A stretch of 64,000 nucleotides of DNA, from the NCBI GenBank assembly GCA_029962745.1, contig CM057161.1, positions 9,160,638 through 9,224,637 on the forward strand, read 5' to 3'. Origin of the DNA: Echinometra lucunter (Eukaryota; Echinodermata; Echinoidea; Camarodonta; Echinometridae). Position 1 is the first letter of the stretch; each line of letters opens with the position of its first letter. This document shows positions 19,136 through 33,089 of the stretch, piece by piece. Made by a program: the position numbers and the translations under genes. The notes under the pieces were generated by a model. That model saw nothing but the letters and a program-made list of their open reading frames with translations, made no database searches and was not told where the DNA came from.

Positions 19136-22100
19136 GCGCCTACTCTTTGGGCCTGTTGAGCTGGTTTTGCCGCTCGGCAACCAGTGGAGAAACAAGCCAT
19201 GAACCACCTCGCATTATAACATGGGTGTCTATGGGGTTGAAAAACCCCCTTGGATTTTAGACCTTTATAACACGCAAGTCTATGGGGACATGGAGTTAGC
19301 CGATCCTTGCCAAAACCTGCCCTGCCCTGCCTGCACCCTCTCGGCCTGTGGAGCCGGCTAAAAAAACCCTTGAAATTTCTGTTTTTATCTCTTTGGGGAT
19401 ATGGAGCTAGCATAGGCTTGGACACAACTCCCGCGCCTGCTCTTTGGGCCTGTTGAGCTGGTTTTGCCGCTCGGCAACCAGTGGAGAAACAAGCCATGAA
19501 CCACCTCGCATTATGACATGGGTGGCTATGGGTTGAAAAACCCCCTTAGATTTTAGACCTTTATAACACGCATGTCTATGGGGACATGGAGTTAGCCGAT
19601 CCTTGCCACAACCTGCGCCTGAACTGCCTGCACCCTCTCCGCCTGTGGAGCCGGCTAAATCCTTGGCCCACGACGCACGGGATGCCGCAGTGGGAAGAAA
19701 CCCAATAAATAGTCCCTCAGATTTCTGCCCGTATAACATGGGTGCCTATTGCAAAAAAAAACCTTGAAATTTCTGTTTTTATTTTTTGGGGGATATTGAG
19801 CTAGCATAGGCTTGGACACAACTCCCGCGCCTGCTCTTTGGGCCTGCTGAGCTGGGTTTGCCGCTCGGCAACCAGTGGAGAAGCCAACCATGAACCACTT
19901 CGCATTATAACATGGGTGTCTATGGGGTTGAAAAACCCCCTTGGATTTTAGACCTTTATAACACGCATGTCTATGGGGATATGGAGTTAGCCGATCTTTG
20001 GACGCAACCGGCGCCTGCCCTGCTAGCGCCCTCTTAGCCTCTGGAGCCGGGTAAACTTCTGGCCCATAACTCAGGAAAAAAAACCACAATAAATAGCCCC
20101 TCAGATTTCTCCCCTTATAACATTGGCGCCTATGGGATTCAAAACATCCCATGATTTGGGGGGCTTTTATCTCTTTTGGGACATGGAGGGAGCAGAGCCA
20201 TGGAGACAACTCCGCGCCTGCTCTTTGGGCCTGTTGAGCTGGGTTTGCCGCTCGACAACCAGTGGAGAAGCCAGCCATGAAAAACCTCGCATTATAACGT
20301 GGGTGTCTATGGGGTTGAAAAACCCCCTTGGATTTTAGAACTTTATAACACGCATGTCTATGGGTATATGGAGTTAGCCGATCCTTGTCACAACCTGCGC
20401 CAGCCCTGCCTGCACCCTCTAGGCCTGTGGAGCCGGGTAAATCCCTGGCCCACGACGCACGGGACGCTGTAGGGGGAAGAAACACAATAAATAGTCCCTG
20501 AGATTTTTGCCCGTATAACATGGATGCCTATTGCAAAAAAACCTTGAAATTTCTGTTTTTATCTTTTTGCAGATATTGAGCTAGCATAGGCTTGGACACA
20601 ACTCCCGCGCCTGCTCTTTGGGCCTGTTGAGCTGGTTTTGCCGCTCGGCAACCAGTGGAGAAACAAGCCATGAACCACCTCGCATTATAACATGGGTGTC
20701 TATGGGGTTGAAAAACCCCCTTGGATTTTAGACCTTTATAACACGCATGTCTATGGGGACATGGAGTTAGCCGATCCTTGCCAAAACCTGCGCCTGCCCT
20801 GCCTGCACCCTCTCGGCCTGTGGAGCCGGCTAAATATGCCTGGCCCACGACGTACGGGACGCCGCTGGGGGTAGAAACCCAATAAATAGTCCCTCAGATT
20901 TCTGCCCGTATAACATGGGTGCCTATTGCAAAAAACCTTGAAATTTCTGTTTTTATCTCTTTGGGGATATGGAGCTAGCATAGGCTCGGACACAACTCCC
21001 GCGCCTGCTCTTTGGGCCTGTTGAGCTGGGTTTGCCGCTCGGCAACCAGTGGAATAGCCAGCCATGAACCACCTCGCATTATAACATAGGTGTCTATGGG
21101 GTTGAAAAACCCCCTTGGATTTTAGACCTTTCTAACACGCATGTCTATGGGGATATGGAGTTAGCCGATCTTTGGACGCAACCGGCGCCTGCCCTGCTAG
21201 CGCCCTCTTAGCCTCTGGAGCCGGGCAAACTTCTGGCCCACAACTCAGGAAAAAACCCACAATAAATAGCCGTTCAGATTTTTCCCCTTATAACATGGGT
21301 GCCTAAAGCAAAAAAAAACCTTGAAATTTCTGTTTTTATCCCTTTGGGGATATGGAGTAAGCATAGGCTTGGACACAACTCCCGCGCCTGCTCTTTGGGC
21401 CTGTTGAGTTGGATTTGCCGCTCGGCAACCAGTGGAGAAGCCAGCCATGAACCACCTCGCATTATAACATGGGTGTCTATGGGGTTGAAAAACCCCCTTG
21501 GATTTTAGACCTTTCTAACACGCATGTCTATGGGGATATGGAGTTAGCCGATCTTTGGACACAACCGGCGCCTGCCCTGCTAGCGCCCTCTTAGCCTCTG
21601 GAGCCGGGTAAACTTCTGGCCCATAACTCAGGAAAAAAAAACACAAGAAATAGCCCCTCAGATTTCTCCCCTTATAACACTGGCGCCTATGGGATTCAAA
21701 ACATCCCATGATTTGGGGGGCTTTTATCCCTTTTGGGACATGGAGGGAGCAGAGCCATGGAGACAACTCCGCGCCTGCTCTTTGGGCCTGTTGAGCTGGG
21801 TTTGCCACTCGTCAAATAGTGGAGAAGCCAGCCATGAACCACCTCGCATTATAACATGGGTGTCTATGGGGTTGAAAAACCCCCTTGGATTTTAGAACTT
21901 TATAACACGCATGTCTATGGGGATATGGAGTTAGCCGATCCTTGCCACAACCTGCGCCAGCCCTGCCTGCACCCTCTCGGCCTGTGGAGCCGGGTAAATC
22001 CCTGGCCCACGACGCACGGGACGCTGTAGGGGGAAGAAACACAATAAATAGTCCCTGAGATTTCTGCCCGTATAACATGGATGCATATTGCAAAAAAACC

Positions 22101-25100
22101 TTGAAATTTCTGTTTTTATCTTTTTGCAGATATTGAGCTAGCATAGGCTTGGACACAACTCCCGCGCCTGCTCTTTGGGCCTGTTGAGCTGGTTTTGCCG
22201 CTCGGCAACCAGTGGAGAAACAAGCCATGAACCACCTCGCATTATAACATGGGTGTCTATGGGGTTGAAAAACCCCCTTGGATTTTAGACCTTCATAACA
22301 CGCATGTCTATGGGGACATGGAGTTAGCCGATCCTTGCCAAAACCTGCGCCTGCCCTGCCTGCACCCTCTCGGCCTGTGGAGCCGGCTAAAAAAAACCCT
22401 TGATATTTCTGTTTTTATCTCTTTGGGGATATGGAGCTAGCATAGGCTTGGACACAACTCCCGCGCCTGCTCTTTGGGCCTGTTGATCTGGTTTTGCCGC
22501 TCGGCAACCAGTGGAGAAACAAGCCATGAACCACCTCGCATTATAACATGGGTGTCTATGGGGTTGAAAAACCCCCTTAGATTTTAGACCTTTATAACAC
22601 GCATGTCTATGGGGACATGGAGTTAGCCGATCCTTGCCACAACCTGCGCCTGAACTGCCTGCACCCTCTCCTCCTGTGGAGCCGGCTAAATCCTTGGCCC
22701 ACGACGCACGGGATGCCGCAGTGGGAAGAAACCCAATAAATAGTCCCTCAGATTTCTGCCCGTATAACATGGGTGCCTATTGCAAAAAAAACCTTGAAAT
22801 TTCTGTTTTTATTTTTTGGGGGATATTGAGCTAGCATAGGCTTGGACACAACTCCCGCGCCTGCTCTTTGGGCCTGCTGAGCTGGGTTTGCCGCTCGGCA
22901 ACCAGTGGAGAAGCCAACCAAGAACCACTTCGCATTATAACATGGGTGTCTATGGGGTTGAAAAACCCCCTTGGATTTTAGACCTTTCTAACACGCATGT
23001 CTATGGGGATATGGAGTTAGCCGATCTTTGGACGCAACCGGCGCCTGCCCTGCTAGCGCCCTCTTAGCCTCTGGAGCCGGGTAAACTTCTGGCCCATAAC
23101 TCAGGAAAAAAAACCACAAGAAATAGCCCCTCAGATTTCTCCCCTTATAACACTGGCGCCTATGGGATTCAAAACATCCCATGATTTGGGGGGCTTTTAT
23201 CCCTTTTGGGACATGGAGGGAGCAGAGCCATGGAGACAACTCCGCGCCTGCTCTTTGAGCCTGTTGAGCTGGGTTTGCCACTCGTCAAATAGTGGAGAAG
23301 CCAGCCATGAAAAACCTCGCATTATAACATGGGTGTCTATGGGGTTGAAAAACCCCCTTGGATTTTAGAACTTTATAACACGCATGTCTATGGGGATATG
23401 GAGTTAGCCGATCCTTGCCTAAACCTGCGCCAGCCCTGCCTGCACCCTCTAGGCCTGTGGAGCCGGGTAAATCCCTGGCCCACGACGCACGGGACGCTGT
23501 AGGGGAAGAAACACAATAAATAGTCCCTGAGATTTCTGCCCGTATAACATGGATGCCTATTGCAAAAAAACCTTGAAATTTCTGTTTTTATCTTTTTGCA
23601 GATATTGAGCTAGCATAGGCTTGGACACAACTCCCGCGCCTGCTCTTTGGGCCTGTTGAGCTGGTTTTGCCGCTCGGCAACCAGTGGAGAAACAAGCCAT
23701 GAACCACCTCGCATTATAACATGGGTGTCTATGGGGTTGAAAAACCCCCTTGGATTTTAGACCTTCATAACACGCATGTCTATGGGGACATGGAGTTAGC
23801 CGATCCTTGCCAAAACCTGCGCCTGCCCTGCTAGCGCCCTCTTAGCCTCTGGAGCCGGGCAAACTTCTGGCCCACAACTCAGGAAAAAACCCACAATAAA
23901 TAGCCGTTCAGATTTTTCCCCTTATAACATGGGTGCCTATAGCAAAAAAAAACCTTGAAATTTCTCTTTTTATCCCTTTGGGGATATGGAGTAAGCATAG
24001 GCTTGGACACAACTCCCGCGCCTGCTCTTTGGGCCTGTTGAGTTGGATTTGCCGCTCGGCAACCAGTGGAGAAGCCAGCCATGAACCACCTCGCATTATA
24101 ACATGGGTGTCTATGGGGTTGAAAAACCCCCTTGGATTTTAGACCTTTCTAACACGCATGTCTATGGGGATATGGAGTTAGCCGATCTTTGGACGCAACC
24201 GGCGCCTTCCCTGCTAGCGCCCTCTTAGCCTCTGGAGCCGGGTAAACTTATGGCCCACAACTCAGGAAAAAAAAAACCCACAATAAATAGCCCCTCAGAT
24301 TTCTCCCCTTATAACATGGGCGCCTATGGGATTTAAAACATCCCATGTTTTGGGGGGCTTTTATCTCTTTTGGGATATGGAGGGAGCAGAGCCATGGAGA
24401 CAACTCCGCGTCTGCTCTTTGGGCCTGTTGAGCTGGGTTTGCCGCTCGACAACCAGTGGAGAAGCCAGCCATGAACCACCTCGCATTATAACATGGGTGT
24501 CTATGGGGTTGAAAAACCCCCTTGGATTTTAGACCTTTCTAACACGCATGTCTATAGGGATTTGGAGTTAGCCGATCCTTGCCACAACCTGCACCTGCCC
24601 TGCCTGCATCCTCTCGGCCTGTGGAGCCGGCTAAATCCCTGGCCCACGCCGCACGGGAAGCCGCAGGGGAAGAAACCCAATAAATAGTCCCTCAGATTTC
24701 TGCCCGTATAACATGGATGCCTATTGCAAAAAAACCTTGAAATTTCTGTTTTTATCTTTTTGCAGATATTGAGCTAGCATAGGCTTGGACACAACTCCCG
24801 CGCCTGCTCTTTGGGCCTGTTGAGCTGGTTTTGCCGCTCGGCAACCAGTGGAGAAACAAGCCATGAACCACCTCGCATTATAACATGGGTGTCTATGGGG
24901 TTGAAAACCCCCCTTGGATTTTAGACCTTTATAACACGCATGTCTATTGGGACATGGAGTTAGCCGATCCTTGCCAAAACCTGCGCCTGCCCTGCCCGCA
25001 CCCTCTTGGCCTGTGGAGCCGGCTAAATATGCCTGGCCCACGACGTACGGGACGCCGCTGGGGGTAGAAACCCAATAAATAGTCCCTCAGATTTCTGCCC

Positions 25101-25582
25101 GTATAACATGGGTGCCTATTGCAAAAAAACCTTGAAATTTCTGTTTTTATCTCTTTGGGGATATGGAGCTAGCATAGGCTTGGACACAACACCCGCGCCT
25201 GCTCTTTGGGCCTGCTGAGCTGGGTTTGCCGCTCGGCAACCAGTAGAGAAGCCAGCCATGAACCACTTCGCATTATAACATGGGTGTCTATGGGGTTGAA
25301 AAACCCCCTTGGATTTTAGACCTTTCTAACACGCATGTCTATGGGGATATGGAGTTAGCCGATCTTTGGACGCAACCGGCGCCTGCCCTGCTAGCGCCCT
25401 CTTAGCCTCTGGAGCCGGGTAAACTTCTGGCCCATAACTCAGGAAAAAAAAACACAATAAATAGCCCCTCAGATTTCTCCCCTTATAACATTGGCGCCTA
25501 TGGGATTCAAAACATCCCATGATTTGGGGGGCTTTTATCTCTTTTGGGATATGGAGGGAGCAGAGCCATGGAGACAACTCCC

Positions 25583-28028
25583 GCGCCTACTCTTTGGGCC
25601 TGTTGAGCTGGTTTTGCCGCTCGGCAACCAGTGGAGAAACAAGCCATGAACCACCTCGCATTATAACATGGGTGTCTATGGGGTTGAAAAACCCCCTTGG
25701 ATTTTAGACCTTTATAACACGCAAGTCTATGGGGACATGGAGTTAGCCGATCCTTGCCAAAACCTGCCCTGCCCTGCCTGCACCCTCTCGGCCTGTGGAG
25801 CCGGCTAAAAAAACCCTTGAAATTTCTGTTTTTATCTCTTTGGGGATATGGAGCTAGCATAGGCTTGGACACAACTCCCGCGCCTGCTCTTTGGGCCTGT
25901 TGAGCTGGTTTTGCCGCTCGGCAACCAGTGGAGAAACAAGCCATGAACCACCTCGCATTATGACATGGGTGGCTATGGGGTTGAAAAACCCCCTTAGATT
26001 TTAGACCTTTATAACACGCATGTCTATGGGGACATGGAGTTAGCCGATCCTTGCCACAACCTGCGCCTGAACTGCCTGCACCCTCTCCGCCTGTGGAGCC
26101 GGCTAAATCCTTGGCCCACGACGCACGGGATGCCGCAGTGGGAAGAAACCCAATAAATAGTCCCTCAGATTTCTGCCCGTATAACATGGGTGCCTATTGC
26201 AAAAAAAACCTTGAAATTTCTGTTTTTATTTTTGGGGGGATATTGAGCTAGCATAGGCTTGGACACAACTCCCGCGCCTGCTCTTTGGGCCTGCTGAGCT
26301 GGGTTTGCCGCTCGGCAACCAGTGGAGAAGCCAACCATGAACCACTTCGCATTATAACATGGGTGTCTATGGGGTTGAAAAACCCCCTTGGATTTTAGAC
26401 CTTTATAACACGCATGTCTATGGGGATATGGAGTTAGCCGATCTTTGGACGCAACCGGCGCCTGCCCTGCTAGCGCCCTCTTAGCCTCTGGAGCCGGGTA
26501 AACTTCTGGCCCATAACTCAGAAAAAAAAACCACAATAAATAGCCCCTCAGATTTCTCCCCTTATAACATTGGCGCCTATGGGATTCAAAACATCCCATG
26601 ATTTGGGGGGGCTTTTATCTCTTTTGGGACATGGAGGGAGCAGAGCCATGGAGACAACTCCGCGCCTGCTCTTTGGGCCTGTTGAGCTGGGTTTGCCGCT
26701 CGACAACCAGTGGAGAAGCCAGCCATGAAAAACCTCGCATTATAACGTGGGTGTCTATGGGGTTGAAAAACCCCCTTGGATTTTAGAACTTTATAACACG
26801 CATGTCTATGGGTATATGGAGTTAGCCGATCCTTGTCACAACCTGCGCCAGCCCTGCCTGCACCCTCTAGGCCTGTGGAGCCGGGTAAATCCCTGGCCCA
26901 CGACGCACGGGACGCTGTAGGGGGAAGAAACACAATAAATAGTCCCTGAGATTTTTGCCCGTATAACATGGATGCCTATTGCAAAAAAACCTTGAAATTT
27001 CTGTTTTTATCTTTTTGCAGATATTGAGCTAGCATAGGCTTGGACACAACTCCCGCGCCTGCTCTTTGGGCCTGTTGAGCTGGTTTTGCCGCTCGGCAAC
27101 CAGTGGAGAAACAAGCCATGAACCACCTCGCATTATAACATGGGTGTCTATGGGGTTGAAAAACCCCCTTGGATTTTAGACCTTTATAACACGCATGTCT
27201 ATGGGGACATGGAGTTAGCCGATCCTTGCCAAAACCTGCGCCTGCCCTGCCTGCACCCTCTCGGCCTGTGGAGCCGGCTAAATATGCCTGGCCCACGACG
27301 TACGGGACGCCGCTGGGGGTAGAAACCCAATAAATAGTCCCTCAGATTTCTGCCCGTATAACATGGGTGCCTATTGCAAAAAACCTTGAAATTTCTGTTT
27401 TTATCTCTTTGGGGATATGGAGCTAGCATAGGCTCGGACACAACTCCCGCGCCTGCTCTTTGGGCCTGTTGAGCTGGGTTTGCCGCTCGGCAACCAGTGG
27501 AAAAGCCAGCCATGAACCACCTCGCATTATAACATAGGTGTCTATGGGGTTGAAAAACCCCCTTGGATTTTAGACCTTTCTAACACGCATGTCTATGGGG
27601 ATATGGAGTTAGCCGATCTTTGGACGCAACCGGCGCCTGCCCTGCTAGCGCCCTCTTAGCCTCTGGAGCCGGGCAAACTTCTGGCCCACAACTCAGGAAA
27701 AAACCCACAATAAATAGCCGTTCAGATTTTTCCCCTTATAACATGGGTGCCTATAGCAAAAAAAACCTTGAAATTTCTGTTTTTATCCCTTTGGGGATAT
27801 GGAGTAAGCATAGGCTTGGACACAACTCCCGCGCCTGCTCTTTGGGCCTGTTGAGTTGGATTTGCCGCTCGGCAACCAGTGGAGAAGCCAGCCATGAACC
27901 ACCTCGCATTATAACATGGGTGTCTATGGGGTTGAAAAACCCCCTTGGATTTTAGACCTTTCTAACACGCATGTCTATGGGGATATGGAGTTAGCCGATC
28001 TTTGGACGCAACCGGCGCCTTCCCTGCT
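25583..28028 (+). repeat. Higher-order satellite block repeating 19136-21580
   Basis: The monomer order and private variants of 19136 to about 21580 recur here at an offset of 6447-6448, including the short monomer, the GGGGGGCTTTTATCTC type B monomer and the ATATGCCTGGCCCACGACG variant. Past about 21580/28028 similarity drops and the 28 kb region better matches 23.8-24.7 kb. Confidence 0.75.
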
Positions 28029-29367
28029 AGCGCCCTCTTAGCCTCTGGAGCCGGGTAAACTTCTGGCCCACAACTCAGGAAAAAAAAAACCACAATAAAT
28101 AGCCCCTCAGATTTCTCCCCTTATAACATGGGCGCCTATGGGATTCAAAACATCCCATGTTTTGGGGGGCTTTTATCTCTTTTGGGATATGGAGGGAGCA
28201 GAGCCATGGAGACAACTCCGCGTCTGCTCTTTGGGCCTGTTGAGCTGGGTTTGCCGCTCGACAACCAGTGGAGAAGCCAGCCATGAACCACCTCGCATTA
28301 TAACATGGGTGTCTATGGGGTTGAAAAACCCCCTTGGATTTTAGACCTTTATAACACGCATGTCTATGGGGATATGGAGTTAGCCGATCCTTGCCACAAC
28401 CTGCACCTGCCCTGCCTGCACCCTCTCGGCCTGTGGAGCCGGCTAAATCCCTGGCCCACGACGCACGGGACGCCGCAGGAGAAGAAACCCAATAAATAGT
28501 CCCTCAGATTTCTGCCCGTATAACATGGGTGCCTATTGCAAAAAAACCTTGAAATTTCTGTTTTTATCTCTTTGGGGATATGGAGCTAGCATAGGCTTGG
28601 ACACAACTCCCGCGCCTGCTCTTTGGGCCTGTTGAGCTGGGTTTGCCGCTCGGCAACCAGTGGAGAAGCCAGCCATGAACCACCTCGCATTATAACATAG
28701 GTGTCTATGGGGTTGAAAAACCCCCTTGGATTTTAGACCTTTCTAACACGCATGTCTATGGGGATATAGAGTTAGCCGATCTTTGGATGCAACCGGCGCC
28801 TGCCCTGCTAGCGCCCTCTTAGCCTCTGGAGCCGGGCAAACTTCTGGCCCACAACTCAGGAAAAAACCCACAATAAATAGCCGTTCAGATTTTTCCCCTT
28901 ATAACATGGGTGCCTATTGCAAAAAAACCTTGAAATTTCTGTTTTTATCTCTTTGGGGATATGGAGCTAGCATAGGCTTGGACACAACTCCCGCGCCTGC
29001 TCTTTGGGCCTGTTGAGCTTGGTTTGCCGCTCGGCAACCAGTGGAGAAGCCAGCCATGAACCACTTCGCATTATAACATAGGTGTCTATGGGGTTGAAAA
29101 CCCCCCTTGGATTTTAGACCTTTATAACACGCATGTATATGGGGATATGGAGTTAGCCGATCTTTGGACGCAACCGGCGCCTGCCCTGCTAGCGCCCTCT
29201 TAGCCTGTGGAGCAGGGTAAACTTTTGGCCCACAACTCAGGAAAAAAAAAACCCACAAGAAATAGCCCCTCAGATTTCTCCCCTTATAACATGGGCGCCT
29301 ATGGGATTCAAAATATCCCATGATTTTGGGGCTTTTATCTCTTTGGGGATATGGATGGAGCAGAGCC

Positions 29368-32300
29368 ATGGAGACAACTCCCGCGCCTACTCTTTGGGCC
29401 TGTTGAGCTGGTTTTGCCGCTCGGCAACCAGTGGAGAAACAAGCCATGAACCACCTCGCATTATAACATGGGTGTCTATGGGGTTGAAAAACCCCCTTGG
29501 ATTTTAGACCTTTATAACACGCATGTCTATGGGGACATGGAGTTAGCCGATCCTTGCCAAAACCTGCGCCTGCCCTGCCTGCACCCTCTCGGCCTGTGGA
29601 GCCGGCTAAAAAAACCCTTGAAATTTCTGTTTTTATCTCTTTGGGGATATGGAGCTAGCATAGGCTTGGACACAACTCCCGCACCTGCTCTTTGGGCCTG
29701 TTGAGCTGGTTTTGCCGCTCGGCAACCAGTGGAGAAACAAGCCATGAACCACCTCGCATTATAACATGGGTGTCTATGGGGTTGAAAAACCCCCTTAGAT
29801 TTTAGACCTTTATAACACGCATGTCTATGGGGACATGGAGTTAGCCGATCCTTGCCACAACCTGCGCCTGAACTGCCTGCACCCTCTCCGTCTGTGGAGC
29901 CGGCTAAATCCTTGGCCCACGACGCACGGGACGCCGCAGGGGAAGAAACCCAATAAATAGTCCCTCAGATTTCCGCCCGTATAACATGGGTGCCTATTGC
30001 AAAAAAACCCTTGAAATTTCTGTTTTTATCTCTTTGGGGATATGGAGCTAGCATAGACTTGGACACAACTCCCGCGCCTGCTCTTTGGGCCTGTTGAGCT
30101 TGGTTTGCCGCTCGGCAACCAGTGGAGAAGCCAGCCATGAACCACTTCGCATTATAACATAGGTGTCTATGGGGTTGAAAACCCCCCCTTGGATTTTAGA
30201 CCTTTATAACACGCATGTATATGGGGATATGGAGTTAGCCGATCTTTGGACGCAACCGGCGCCTGCCCTGCTAGCGCCCTCTTAGCCTGTGGAGCAGGGT
30301 AAACTTCTGGCCCACAACTCAGGAAAAAAAAACCACAAGAAATAGCCCCTCAGATTTCTCCCCTTATAACATGGGCGCCTATGGGATTCAAAACATCCCA
30401 TGATTTGGGGGGGCTTTTATCTCTTTGGGGATATGGAGGGAGCAGAGCCATGGAGACAACTCCCGCGCCTGCTCTTTGGGCCTGTTGAGCTGGGTTTGCC
30501 GCTCGGCAACCAGTGGAGAAGCCAGCCATGAACAACCTCGCATTATAACATGGGTGTCTATGGGGTTGAAAAACCCCCTTGGATTTTAGACCTTTATAAC
30601 ACGCATGTCTATGGGGACATGGAGTTAGCCGATCCTTGCCAAAACCTGCGCCTGCCCTGCCTGCACCCTCTCGGCCTGTGGAGCCGGCTAAAAAAACCCT
30701 TGAAATTTCTGTTTTTATCTCTTTGGGGATATGGAGCTAGCATAGGCTTGGACACAACTCCCGCACCTGCTCTTTGGGCCTGTTGAGCTGGTTTTGCCGC
30801 TCGGCAACCAGTGGAGAAACAAGCCATGAACCACCTCGCATTATAACATGGGTGTCTATGGGGTTGAAAAACCCCCTTAGATTTTAGACCTTTATAACAC
30901 GCATGTCTATGGGGACATGGAGTTAGCCGATCCTTGCCACAACCTGCGCCTGAACTGCCTGCACCCTCTCCGTCTGTGGAGCCGGCTAAATCCTTGGCCC
31001 ACGACGCACGGGACGCCGCAGGGGAAGAAACCCAATAAATAGTCCCTCAGATTTCCGCCCGTATAACATGGGTGCCTATTGCAAAAAAACCCTTGAAATT
31101 TCTGTTTTTATCTTTTTGGGGATATGGAGCTAGCATATGCTTGGACACAACTCCCGCGCATGCTCTATGGGCCTGTTGAGCTTGGTTTGCCGCTCGGCAA
31201 CCAGTGGAGAAGCCAGCCATGAACCACTTCGCATTATAACATAGGTGTCTATGGGGTTGAAAAACCCCCTTGGATTTTAGACCTTTCTAACACGCATGTC
31301 TATGGGGATATAGAGTTAGCCGATCTTTGGACGCAACCGGCGCCTGCCCTGCTAGCGCCCTCTTAGCCTCTGGAGCCGGGCAAACTTCTGGCCCACAACT
31401 CAGGAAAAAACCCACAATAAATAGCCGTTCAGATTTTTCCCCTTATAACATGGGTGCCTATTGCAAAAAAACCTTGAAATTTTTTTTTTTATCTCTTTGG
31501 GGATATGGAGCTAGCATAGGCTTGGACACAACTCCCGCGCCTGCTCTTTGGGCCTGTTGAGCTTGGTTTGCCGCTCGGCAACCAGTGGAGAAGCCAGCCA
31601 TGAACCACTTCGCATTATAACATAGGTGTCTATGGGGTTGAAAACCCCCCCTTGGATTTTAGACCTTTATAACACGCATGTATATGGGGATATGGAGTTA
31701 GCCGATCTTTGGACGCAACCGGCGCCTGCCCTGCTAGCGCCCTCTTAGCCTGTGGAGCAGGGTAAACTTCTGGCCCACAACTCAGGAAAAAAAAACCCAC
31801 AAGAAATAGCCCCTCAGATTTCTCCCCTTATAACATGGGCGCCTATGGGATTCAAAATATCCCATGATTTTGGGGCTTTTATCTCTTTGGGGATATGGAT
31901 GGAGCAGAGCCATGGAGACAACTCCCGCGCCTACTCTTTGGGCCTGTTGAGCTGGTTTTGCCGCTCGGCAACCAGTGGAGAAACAAGCCATGAACCACCT
32001 CGCATTATAACATGGGTGTCTATGGGGTTGAAAAACCCCCTTGGATTTTAGACCTTTATAACACGCATGTCTATGGGGACATGGAGTTAGCCGATCCTTG
32101 CCAAAACCTGCGCCTGCCCTGCCTGCACCCTCTCGGCCTGTGGAGCCGGCTAAAAAAACCCTTGAAATTTCTGTTTTTATCTCTTTGGGGATATGGAGCT
32201 AGCATAGGCTTGGACACAACTCCCGCGCCTGCTCTTTGGGCCTGTTGAGCTGGTTTTGCCGCTCGGCAACCAGTGGAGAAACAAGCCATGAACCACCTCG

Positions 32301-32562
32301 CATTATAACATGGGTGTCTATGGGGTTGAAAAACCCCCTTAGATTTTAGACCTTTATAACACGCATGTCTATGGGGACATGGAGTTAGCCGATCCTTGCC
32401 ACAACCTGCGCCTGAACTGCCTGCACCCTCTCCGTCTGTGGAGCCGGCTAAATCCTTGGCCCACGACGCACGGGACGCCGCAGGGGAAGAAACCCAATAA
32501 ATAGTCCCTCAGATTTCCGCCCGTATAACATGGGTGCCTATTGCAAAAAAACCCTTGAAATT
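29368..32562 (+). repeat. Three copies of a multi-monomer satellite block
   Basis: The block at 29368-30020 recurs at about 30450-31100 (offset 1082) and 31912-32562 (offset 2544 from the first) with shared private variants, such as the short monomer with CCGGCTAAAAAAACCC and the CTCCGTCTGTGG variant. Confidence 0.75.
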
Positions 32563-33089
32563 TCTGTTTTTATCTTTTGGGGGATATGGAGCTAGCATAT
32601 GCTTGGACACAACTCCCGCGCATGCTCTATGGGCCTGTTGAGCTTGGTTTGCCGCTCGGCAACCAGTGGAGAAGCCAGCCATGAACCACTTCGCATTATA
32701 ACATGGGTGTCTATGGGGTTGAAAAACCCCCTTGGATTTTAGACCTTTATAACACGCATGTCTATGGGGATATGGAGTTAGCCGATCTTTGGACGCAACC
32801 GGCGCCTGCCCTGCTAGCGCCCTCTAAGCCTGTGGAGCAGGGTAAACTTCTGGCCCACAACTCAGGAAAAAAAAACCCACAAGAAATAGCCCCTCAGATT
32901 TCTCCCCTTATAACATGGGCGCCTATGGGATTCAAAATATCCCATGATTTGGGGGCTTTTATCTCTTTGGGGATATGGATGGAGCAGAGCCATGGAGACA
33001 ACTCCCGCGCCTACTCTTTGGGCCTGTTGAGCTGGTTTTGCCGCTCGGCAACCAGTGGAGAAGCCAGCCATGAACCACCTCGCATTATA

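Noticed and set aside
18636..19260. Continuation of the large protein across the N run
   Set aside because: The frame past the gap is satellite sequence identical to other monomers, so the join is an artefact of translating N.
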